Origin: Tahibacter soli
GTDB lineage: Bacteria > Pseudomonadota > Gammaproteobacteria > Xanthomonadales > Rhodanobacteraceae
Direction: 5' to 3'
Length of the DNA stretch: 64,000 nt
NCBI RefSeq assembly: GCF_025717065.2
Contig: NZ_JAOVZO020000019.1
Span: forward strand, 372,001-436,000
Of the stretch, positions 24,539 through 34,100 are shown one piece after another. Each line of letters begins with the position of its first letter. The stretch's first letter is position 1. The position numbers were made by a program, and so were the translations under genes. The notes beneath the pieces are model-generated. The model did no database searches. It was not told where the DNA came from and saw only the letters and a program-made list of their open reading frames with translations.

Positions 24539-25546
24539 ATGACGATACGCGTAGGCATCAACGGCTTCGGGCGCATGGGACGCCTGACGTTGCGCGCAGG
24601 ATGGAACGATCCGTCGCTGCATTTCGTACAGATCAACGATCCCGCCGGCGACGCCGCAACCTTGGCGCATTTGCTCAACTTCGATTCGATCCACGGACGA
24701 TGGTCGGTGGAGGCGCGCGCCGACGGCGATGCCATTGTGATCGGCGACCAGCGCATTCCCGTCACGCGCAACAAGGCGATCGGCGATACCGACTGGTCGG
24801 CGTGCGATGTCGTCGTTGAAGCCTCGGGCAAGTTTCGCAAGACCGAGGTGCTGCGGCCGTATCTGGACCAGGGCGTCAAACGCGTCGTCGTGACAGCGCC
24901 GGTGAAGGAAGCCGGCGTGCTCGACTGTGTGGTCGGCGTCAATCACGACCGGTTCGATCCGGCGCAGCACCGCATCGTCACCGCGGCATCGTGCACGACG
25001 AACTGCTTCGCCCCGGTCGTCAAGGTGATTCACGAGAACCTCGGCATCCGCCACGGCAGTCTCACGACGATCCACAGCCTGACCAACACGCAGGTCATCG
25101 TCGACGCGCCGCACAAGGATCTGCGTCGCGCGCGTGCGTGCGGGTCGAGCCTGATCCCCACGTCGACCGGTTCGGCGACGGCGATCGCCGCGATCTTTCC
25201 CGAACTCAAGGGCCGCTTGAACGGCCATGCCGTGCGCGTGCCGTTGACGAATGCGTCGCTGACCGACTGCGTGTTCGAGGTCGAGCGGCCGACGACCGTG
25301 GAAGAAGTGAACGGTTTCCTGAAGGCGGCGTCGGAGAACGAACTCGCCGGCATCCTCGGCTACGAAGAACGGCCGCTGGTCTCGATCGACTACCGCGGCG
25401 ATCCGCGTTCGGGCATCGTCGACGCGCTCTCCACGATGGTCGTCAACGGCACTCACGTGAAGATCTACGCGTGGTACGACAACGAGTGGGGCTACGTGAA
25501 CCGCACCGCGGAACTCGTGCGCCTGGTCGGTGGCGCGGAGCGCTGA
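24539..25546 (+). CDS. Glyceraldehyde-3-phosphate dehydrogenase, ArsJ-associated
   Basis: 335 residues, full length. NAD site [10 protein letters not shown] at the start; catalytic Cys152 in [13 protein letters not shown]; substrate site SLTNTQ and [22 protein letters not shown]-terminal [12 protein letters not shown]. In ars operons this enzyme uses arsenate in place of phosphate to make 1-arseno-3-phosphoglycerate. The unstable product is exported by ArsJ, whose gene begins 3 bases later. The tight pairing is the evidence for the arsenic role; glycolysis alone would not need it here. Confidence 0.92.
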   Translation: MTIRVGINGFGRMGRLTLRAGWNDPSLHFVQINDPAGDAATLAHLLNFDSIHGRWSVEARADGDAIVIGDQRIPVTRNKAIGDTDWSACDVVVEASGKFRKTEVLRPYLDQGVKRVVVTAPVKEAGVLDCVVGVNHDRFDPAQHRIVTAASCTTNCFAPVVKVIHENLGIRHGSLTTIHSLTNTQVIVDAPHKDLRRARACGSSLIPTSTGSATAIAAIFPELKGRLNGHAVRVPLTNASLTDCVFEVERPTTVEEVNGFLKAASENELAGILGYEERPLVSIDYRGDPRSGIVDALSTMVVNGTHVKIYAWYDNEWGYVNRTAELVRLVGGAER

Positions 25547-25549
25547 ACC

Positions 25550-26794
25550 ATGACCGCGCTGTCCGCCGACGTGCGCCAGTACGCCGCCATCACGGCGAAC
25601 TACTGGGCGTTCACGCTGACCGACGGCGCGCTGCGCATGCTCGTCGTGCTGCATTTTCACGCGCTCGGCTACAGCCCGCTCGAAGTCGCGATGCTATTCC
25701 TGTTCTACGAGATGTTCGGTGTCGTGACGAACCTCGTCGGCGGCTGGCTCGGCGCGCGGATCGGGCTCAATCGCACGATGAACATCGGGCTTGCGTTGCA
25801 GGTCGTCGCGCTCGCGATGCTGACGCTGCCCGCGGCCGCACTGACGGTGCCGTGGGTGATGAGTGCGCAGGCGCTGTCGGGCATCGCGAAGGATCTCAAC
25901 AAGATGAGCGCCAAGAGCAGCATCAAGCTGCTCGTGCCGGCCGATCAGCCGGGCGCGCTGTATCGCTGGGTCGCGGCATTGACGGGTTCAAAGAACGCAC
26001 TCAAGGGCGTCGGCTTCTTCCTCGGCGGCGCCCTGCTCGCGACGCTGGGTTTTACGCGGGCGATCGGCGCGATGGCGATCGCGCTTGCCGCCGTCTGGCT
26101 CGCGAGTCTCGTCGTCCTGCGTCGCGATCTCGGCAAGGCCAGGAACAAACCGAAGTTCCGCGACCTCGTTTCCAAGAGTCGGGCGATCAACCTGCTGTCG
26201 GCCGCGCGTCTGTTCCTCTTCGGCGCTCGCGACGTCTGGTTCGTCGTCGCGCTGCCGGTCTATCTCGCCGCCACGCTCGGCTGGAGCAACGCCGCAGTGG
26301 GCGCATTCCTGGCGGCCTGGATCATTGGCTACGGCATCGTGCAATCGCTCGCGCCGCATGTGACCGGCAAACGCAGCGGCAAGGTGCCCGACGGGCGCAA
26401 CGCGCTGGCGTGGGCGATCGCGCTGGCGGCGTCGCCGGCGCTGATTGCGTTGGCGCTCGGCGCCGGCTTTCCGGCGGCGACGGTCCTCGTGATCGGTCTC
26501 GCGCTCTTCGGTGTGTTGTTCGCGATCAACTCGTCGCTGCACAGCTACCTGATCGTGAGCTACGCCGCCGAAGACGGCGTCTCGCTCGACGTCGGTTTCT
26601 ACTACATGGCCAACGCGCTCGGGCGCCTGCTCGGAACGGTGCTGTCAGGGTGGGTGTTCCAGGTCTGGGGACTTGGCGCATGCCTCTGGATCTCGAGCGC
26701 GCTGGTCGCAATCGCCGCCGTCATTTCCGTCGCGTTGCCGCGGCACCGCGGAATGATTCCTCTGGATACGCCAGCCGCCGATACCGACGCCTGA
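25550..26794 (+). CDS. arsJ: ArsJ organoarsenical efflux permease (MFS)
   Basis: 414 residues with about 11-12 membrane segments. Distinctive ArsJ stretches are NYWAFTLTDGALRMLVVLHF at the N-terminus and LSGIAKDLNKMSAKSSIKLLVP near 115-135. It exports 1-arseno-3-phosphoglycerate, which then falls apart outside to arsenate and 3-phosphoglycerate. It follows the GAPDH gene by 3 bases and closes the ars operon. The gene ends convergently with the small unknown gene at 26947; no strong terminator is visible in the 150-base gap. Confidence 0.92.
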   Translation: MTALSADVRQYAAITANYWAFTLTDGALRMLVVLHFHALGYSPLEVAMLFLFYEMFGVVTNLVGGWLGARIGLNRTMNIGLALQVVALAMLTLPAAALTVPWVMSAQALSGIAKDLNKMSAKSSIKLLVPADQPGALYRWVAALTGSKNALKGVGFFLGGALLATLGFTRAIGAMAIALAAVWLASLVVLRRDLGKARNKPKFRDLVSKSRAINLLSAARLFLFGARDVWFVVALPVYLAATLGWSNAAVGAFLAAWIIGYGIVQSLAPHVTGKRSGKVPDGRNALAWAIALAASPALIALALGAGFPAATVLVIGLALFGVLFAINSSLHSYLIVSYAAEDGVSLDVGFYYMANALGRLLGTVLSGWVFQVWGLGACLWISSALVAIAAVISVALPRHRGMIPLDTPAADTDA

Positions 26795-26946
26795 TCGAGT
26801 TTCGAACGATCTTCGTTGCCGGCATCCGCATCGCCGACACGGCAAATGTTGTGCGCTGGCGAAAAAGGGGGCGCGCTGCTGCGCAGGCGTTCGACATGAA
26901 CGTACTCGCCTTCGCGGCGAATGCGCGACGCCGCGGCAACTCCAGC

Positions 26947-27429
26947 CTATTCGCCTCGCCGCTGCATCAGCGCCGCATAGGCAACGGCGTCCTCGAGCCG
27001 GTCGTACCGAAATGCGCGCCATCGATACGCGTGGCCGATCGCGACGATGCCGAGCGACGCCATGATTTCGCGATCCCGCGCGGTCGGCGGTTCGGCCGAC
27101 CGCTCTGCCGAATACGGCCCCTTCGGCTCGAGCAATGAAGGACGAGTGCGCGTCAGGGCGACGTGGGCTATCGCATCGGCAAGCCGGTCGTAGCGATAGC
27201 CGTTGTACTGATAGTGGCGACCGTCGAAACCGACCGATTGGCGAAGCAGCCACTCTTCCGGCTTCTGCGGCGTACGATCGACGCCACGCGATTCCGACAG
27301 AAATCTCAGGGTATTTTCCGGGCGAACGTGTCCGCTCTCCGATCGCCGGGGCAGGAATCCGCCTTCCGACGTAAAGGCGTTCTCGGCTTCGACGTACGAG
27401 TATTTGTTGCCTCGGCTCATGGCGGTCAT
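26947..27429 (-). CDS. Unknown small protein with two internal YRYDRL repeats
   Basis: 160 residues, soluble, no signal peptide or membrane segment. I do not recognise a family. Two copies of one motif are visible: YQYNGYRYDRLADAIAHVAL near residues 77-96 and YRWRAFRYDRLEDAVAYAAL near 135-154, that is 'Y-x5-(Y/F)-R-Y-D-R-L-x-D-A-(I/V)-A-x-(V/A)-A-L'. Each would be a strand-turn-helix unit about 35-40 residues long. The start is the ATG at 27429, one base after the stop of the upstream small gene; an ATG three codons later is also possible. The two genes form an operon leftward, convergent with arsJ. Confidence 0.6.
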   Translation of the reverse strand: MTAMSRGNKYSYVEAENAFTSEGGFLPRRSESGHVRPENTLRFLSESRGVDRTPQKPEEWLLRQSVGFDGRHYQYNGYRYDRLADAIAHVALTRTRPSLLEPKGPYSAERSAEPPTARDREIMASLGIVAIGHAYRWRAFRYDRLEDAVAYAALMQRRGE

Positions 27430-27430
27430 C

Positions 27431-27691
27431 TCAGTGCCGACTGGTGACGCCGAAGAACGAATCGATCATCTGCCGAAACATCGATCGCTCCGGAACCGCC
27501 TGCGTCGCGGCGCGAAGACGGATGCCGCCCGAAGCCGCCGGCATCGGGCCGACGATCCTGACTGCCGGTCGCGACCAGCGATCCGCGTCGGCGCTTGCTT
27601 CAGCGTCGAGCTTTTCAAGATCGAGAGCGCTGCCGACCACGTCCGGCGAATTCGCGTCGATCGAAGGGTTGTTGCCGTTGTTCGTGCGCAT
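27431..27691 (-). CDS. Unknown small protein
   Basis: 86 residues beginning MRTNNGNNPSIDANSPDVVG and ending DSFFGVTSRH. It is acidic at the front, with a moderately basic middle (RPAVRIVGPMPAASGGIRLR), and has no signal peptide. GGAG lies 6 bases upstream of the ATG at 27691. Its stop is one base from the next gene's ATG, so the pair is probably co-translated. No family recognised. Confidence 0.5.
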   Translation of the reverse strand: MRTNNGNNPSIDANSPDVVGSALDLEKLDAEASADADRWSRPAVRIVGPMPAASGGIRLRAATQAVPERSMFRQMIDSFFGVTSRH

Positions 27692-28173
27692 GGCGTACTC
27701 CAGTGACACCGTCCCTGGTGTATTTCCCGCGGCGGACAGTCGGCGGACACGCGGCCGCGAAGGCCGTGCGTCGATCGGGACCGAGCCCGTTGCTGCGCGA
27801 TACGCGCAACGTCTCGTAGGAGGACTCGGCGTCGACGCGCGAGTCCGGCGAGGCAGGCTTCGACTATGCGCGTGCCTGCGTTACCAAACGGTTATCCGGA
27901 TGCATCGTGCTACAGTCGACCGGCAGGCGCTCGGCCAATACGCCAGCCATGCAACAATTTATCCAAGTCCACATCATATTTTGCCGCACCGGCGCCTAGG
28001 CACACGACGACCGGGCGGATCCGCTGCCGCAGGCGGCGCATCCTCGCGCCGCAACGACCGGCCCGATCGCGCGACGACGAAGAACCCGTTTCCGACGCTG
28101 CGGCTCCAGCGACAAGCACGGTTACGCGCGCCCTTCCGGCCTCCGCCGTCCGCGGAAACTCTCAAGGAACCCG
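27692..28173. promoter_or_regulatory. 482-base divergent control region before ndvB
   Basis: No supported gene. It lies between the leftward small-gene operon and the rightward glucan-synthase gene. GGACTCG (27823-27829) and CGAGTCC (27839-27845) form a 7-bp inverted repeat around GCGTCGACG. AT-richer sequence at about 27951-27984 is the best place for the ndvB promoter, but no clear -35/-10 pair stands out. Confidence 0.3.
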
Positions 28174-31100
28174 GTGAACGATTCGCTCAAGAAGTACCGT
28201 GACGGATTCGTCAGGCTGCTGGCAGGCGCGCGCTACAAGCGCAAGCGCATCGAGGCGACCGAATCGCCGCTGCGCGCCGAGCTGTTCAGTGCCGAGCAAA
28301 TGGATGAGCACGGCCGCACGCTGGCGGCGTTTCACCGCGTGCAGGCCGGCCGCGGCCGCAATCGCCTGCTTGCGCGACTGGACGAAAACGAAATCGTCCT
28401 GATCGACACCTGCGCGCTGCTGTCGACGGCGATCCGCGAAAACCGGCGCGTGACGCCGGCCAGCGAATGGCTGCTGGACAACTACTACCTCATCGACGAA
28501 CACGTGCGCACTGCAAGGCTGCATTTTCCTAAAGGCTATAGTTTTCAATTGCCACGGCTGGCCAACGGCATGTCGGCGGGGCTGCCGCGCATCTACGACA
28601 TCGCGCTGAACGCGATCTCGCACGGCGACGGCCGCTTCGACCAGGATAGCCTGCATCGCTTCGTCGCGGCCTATCAGCGTACGGCGCCCCTGAGCCTGGG
28701 CGAGCTGTGGGCGATTCCGATCATGCTGCGCCTCGCGCTGATCGAAAACCTGCGCCGCGTGGCGAGCCGCGTCGCGCTGGACCGGCGCCATCGCAATCTC
28801 GCCGCCTACTGGGGCGAAAGCATGGCGGAGATCGCCGCCCACGATCCCAAGAGCCTGATCCTCGCCGTCGCCGACATGGCCCGCTCCGATCCGCCGGCCA
28901 GCAGTTCGTTCGTCGCCGAACTGATGCAGCGCCTGCAGAACCAGAGCGCCTCGCTCGCCGTACCCGTATCGTGGCTCGAGCAGCGTCTGGCGGAAGCCGG
29001 CGTCACGATCGAGCAGCTGGTGCAGTCGGAAAACCAGCAGCAGGCCGCCGACCAGATGTCGGTGAGCAACAGCATCGGCAGCCTGCGCCTGCTGTTGTCG
29101 ACCGACTGGCGCGGCTTCGTCGAAGGGCTAAGCCTGATCGAGACGACGCTGGCGACCGACCCGGCCGGCGTCTACGCGAACATGAGCTTCACCACGCGCG
29201 ACGCCTATCGCCACGTGGTCGAACGCATCGCGCGCAAGGCCGGGCGATCCGAAGCCGACGTCGCCGAGGCCGTGGTTGAACTGGCCGTCGAGGCCGCGCG
29301 CGACGAGGCCGCCGACGCCCCGCGCGCGCACGTCGGCTACTACTTGATCGATGCGGGCCTCGCAACGCTTGAACGTCGCTTCGGTCGGCGTGCGACGGTG
29401 CAGCGCATTGCGGTGCCGATCTATCTCGGCGCGATCGCGCTGCTGACCGCGGCGATCGCGGGCGTCGCGTTCCTGCTGCCGGGTCCGACGCCGCCGGCGT
29501 ATTGGGCGGCTCTCGTCGCGGCGCCGCTGGTGCTCGCGGCAAGCCAGCTCGCGCTGGTCGTCGTCAACTGGCTCGCCGCGTTCGTGATCGCACCGAAGAC
29601 GCTGCCGCGCATGGACTACGCGCTCGGCATTCCGGCCGAGGCGACGACGCTGGTCGTCGTGCCGACGCTGCTCGGCAGCGCGCAGGCCGCGCAGGAAGAA
29701 GTCGACGACCTGGAAATCCGCTATCTCGCCAATCGCGTCGACCATCTGCATTTCGCGCTGCTCGGCGACTACCCGGACGCCGCCGGCGAGCACGCGTCCA
29801 CCGACGAGCAAGTGCTGGCCGCCGCCGTTGCGGGCATCGAACGGCTCAACCGGCTGTACGCCGATGCCGGCGGGTCGCGCTTTTTCCTGCTGCACCGTCG
29901 GCGCCGCTGGAATGCGGGCGAAGGCGTCTGGATGGGCGAGGAACGCAAACGCGGCAAGCTCGGCGATCTCAACGCGCTGCTGCGCGACGGGACGGACACC
30001 CCTTTCGCGCGCATCGTCGGCGACCCGGCGCTACTGCGCACGGTCCGCTATGTGATCACGCTCGATGCCGACACGCGCCTGCCGCACGACGTCGCACACA
30101 AGCTGGTCGCCACGATGCGGCATCCGCTCAACCGCGCGCGCTTCGACGCCGCGCGCGGCCGCGTCGTATCGGGCTACGGCATCCTGCAGCCGCGCGTCGG
30201 CACCACGCTGCCGCTGGCCGGCGCGTCGGGCTACGCCATGCTGTTCGGCGGCGATCCCGGACTCGACCCGTATACGCGTGCCGTATCGGACGTCTACCAG
30301 GACCTGTTCGGCGAAGGCTCGTTCACCGGCAAGGGCATCTACGAAGTCGATGCCTTCGAGGACGCGCTGGCGCAACGCCTGCCCGCCAATCGCATTCTGA
30401 GCCACGACCTGCTCGAAGGCGGCTATGTCCGTGCGGGGCTGGTCAGCGACATTGCGGTTTTCGAGAATTTTCCACAGAGCTACCGTTCCGACATCAAGCG
30501 GCGCCATCGCTGGATTCGCGGCGACTGGCAGATAGCACGCTGGCTGCTCCCGCGCGTGCCGCGTGCCGACGCGGGCACCGAAAACAATCCGTTGTCGCCA
30601 TTGTCGCGCTGGAAGGTGCTGGACAATCTGCGCCGCAGTTTCGCCGCGCCCGCTCAGTTTCTGCTGTTCGTGCTCGGCTGGCTGTTGCTGCCGGCGGCGG
30701 CCGCGTGGACGGTTTTCGTGCTGCTGCTGACGCTGGCGCCGGTGCCGCTCGAAGCGATGTCGGCCGTCGTGCGCAAGCCGGCCGATTCACGTTGGCGCGC
30801 GCATCTGAGGTTCGTCGCGCGCGGCACGGGCGTACGCCTGGGCCAGGCAGCATTCGCTCTCGCGTGCCTGCCGTTCGAGGCGATGGTCGCGCTTGATGCG
30901 ATCGCACGGACGCTCTGGCGCCTGCACGTTTCGCAGCGCCGCCTGCTGGAGTGGACGCCGTCGAGCGTCGTGGAGCGCGGCGACGGCGGCCGCCTGTCGG
31001 GACTGCTGCGCGAGATGGCGTTCGCGCCGCTGGCGGCTATCGGCCTCGGCATCGCCCTTGCGCAATGGCAACCGGCCGCGCTCCTGCCGGCCTTGCCGAT

Positions 31101-34100
31101 TCTGCTGCTGTGGTTGATCGGCCCGCTCGTCGCCTGGCACGCAAGCCGCCCGAGAACGTCGGCGCAGGAAGGACTCGATCCCAAGCACGAGCCGCTGCTG
31201 CGCGACGCGGCCCGGCGCACCTGGCACTTCTTCGAGCGCCATGTCGGACCAGTCGACAACTGGCTGCCGCCGGACAACTACCAGCAGCAACCCGGCGACG
31301 TCGTCGCGCACCGCACTTCGCCGACCAACATCGGCCTGAGCCTGCTCGCGAGCCTCGCCGCGCACGACTTCGGCTACCTCTCGCTCGGCCGGCTGCTGCA
31401 GCGCACACGCGCCACGTTCGACAGCATGGACAAACTCGAGCGCTATCGCGGGCATCTGTTCAACTGGTACGACACGCGCACGCTCGCGCCGCTGAATCCG
31501 CGCTACGTGTCGATGGTCGACAGCGGCAATCTCGCCGGACACCTGCTGACCTTGCGGCAGGGCCTGCTGGCGCTGCGGCGCTACGTGCCGGCACAAGCGC
31601 GCATTCTCGACGGATTGTGCGACACGGCCGGCGTGCTGCACGCGCTGCTGCCGCCGCCGCTGCGCGCGCCGGCACAGCACTTCATGCACACGGCGAGCGC
31701 TGCGGAACTCAGACGGCGCGCCGGCGAGAGCGACCTTGCGGCCGACCTGACGCAACTGCTGGCGCTGGCGCAAGGGCTGCGCGACAACGCGCCCGACGAC
31801 GAGGCCGTCACCGCCTGGGCCCGGTCGCTGGTCGCGCAATGCGCCGATCACCTTGAAGAGGTGTCGCTTTTTTCAGCCAAGCCGGGCGCGTGCCTGGAAG
31901 ACATGGTCGCGGCGGGTTCGTCCGCGGCAACCGGCTGGCTCGGCGCGGCGCGCAAACTGGCCGAGCGCGCAGCCGCACTTGCCGTGCTCGACTACGAATT
32001 TCTGTACGACGCCAAGCGCGACCTGTTCAGCATCGGCTTCAACGTCAACGACCATCGCCGCGATTCGGGCTACTACGACCTGCTCGCGTCGGAGGTGCGC
32101 CTCGGCGTGTTCGTCGCGGTCGCGCAGGGCCAGGTGCCGCAGAAAGCCTGGTTCTCGCTCGGCCGACTGCTCACGCACGCGGGCGGCACGCCGGTGCTGC
32201 TGTCGTGGAGCGGCTCGATGTTCGAGTACCTGATGCCGAACCTCGTCATGCCGACCTATCCGCAATCGCTGCTCGCACACACCGCCGTCGCCGCCGTGGC
32301 GCGGCAGATCGCGTACGGGCGTGAGCGCGACGTGCCCTGGGGCGTGTCCGAGTGCGGCTATCACCTCACCGACGCCGCGCAGAACTACCAATACCGCGCG
32401 TTCGGCGTGCCGGGCCTGGGGCTCGAGCGCGGCCTGTCGAAGGAACTCGTCATCGCGCCCTACGCGAGCGCGCTGGCCTTGCTGGTGGCGCCGAATGCGG
32501 CGGCGGAGAATCTCGCGCGCCAGGCCGAACAGAACTGGCTTACGCCGTTCGGCTACTACGAAGCCGTGGACTACAGCGCCACGCGCATTCCGCCAGGCCA
32601 GCGCTGCGCGATCGTGCGATCGTTCATGGCGCACCACCAGGGCATGAGCCTCCTCGCGTTCGCGCACGTGCTGCTCGACCGTCCGATGCAGCGGCGCTTC
32701 GAAGCGGACCCGCAAGTGCAGTCTGCGTTGCTGCTGCTGCAGGAGCGCGTGCCGCGGGCCGCCGGCCAGCCCGCGAGCGATCCGCGACTGGTCGACGCGC
32801 GCAACGCCAGCGAGGCGCCGGCCGTTCCGCTGCGCGTGTTCAATCGTCCCGATCCGGCGACGCCGGCGGTGCAACTGCTGTCTAACGGGCGCTACCACGT
32901 CATGGTGACGAGTGCCGGCGGCGGCTACAGCCGCTGGCGCGACATCGCGCTGACGCGCTGGCGCGAAGATCCGACGCGCGACGCGTGGGGCAGTTTCTGC
33001 TATCTGCGCGATCTCGGCAGCGGGCGCGTCTGGTCGACAGCGTTCCAGCCCACGCTGCAGCCCGGCGAAGACTACGAAACCGTGTTCACCGAGGCGCGCG
33101 TGGAATTTCGCCGTCGTCTCGACGGCTGGGAGACGCATACCGAAATCGTCGTATCGCCCGAAGACGACATCGAGCTGCGCCGCACGCGCATCACCAACCG
33201 CGCCGCGGTCGCCCGCACGATCGAGGCAACCAGCTACGCCGAAGTGGTGCTCGCGCCGGCGATCAGCGACAGCTTGCATCCGGCGTTCAGCAACCTCTTC
33301 GTGCAGACCGAAATCGTCGCGGCGCGCGACGCGATCGTATGTTCGCGCCGGCCGCGCGACACGCACGACGCGCCGCCGTGGATGTTCCATCTGCTGGCCG
33401 TCCACGACGGCGACAGCGACGGCGTGTCGTTCGAAACCGACCGCGCGCGCTTCGTCGGGCGACGCCGGTCGAGCGCGCATCCGCGCGCGCTGGACCGCGA
33501 CGTCGCGCTGTCGGGTTCGCAAGGGTCGGTGCTCGATCCGATCGTCGCGATCCGGCATCGGATCACCGTGCAGCCCGAACAGACCGTCCACGTCGATCTC
33601 GTGACCGGCGTCGGCACGAGCCGCGAGAACTGCCTGCACCTGGTGGACAAGTATCACGACCGGCGCCTGGCCGATCGCGTGATCGACCTCGCCTGGACGC
33701 ACAGCCAGGTATCGCTGCGGCAGATCAACATCAGCGAAGCCGAGGCGCAGACCTATGCACGCCTGGCAGGCCGCATGCTGTACAGCCACGCTTCGCTGCG
33801 CGCCGACGCGCAGCTCGTGCTGCGAAATCGACGCGGCCAGCCGGGCCTATGGGCGTACGCGATCTCGGGCGATTTGCCGATCGTGCTGCTGCAGGTCAGC
33901 GGCAGCGACGACCTCGACCTCGCGCGCGACGCCGTGCAGGCGCACGCCTACTGGCGCCTCAAGGGCCTCGCCGCCGACCTCGTGATCTGGAACGAGGAAC
34001 GCGGCGGCTACCGACAGAACCTGCACGATGCGCTGATGGGCATGATCTCCGCGAGCGTCGATGCGAATCTGCTCGAGCGGCCGGGCGGCATCTTCGTGCG

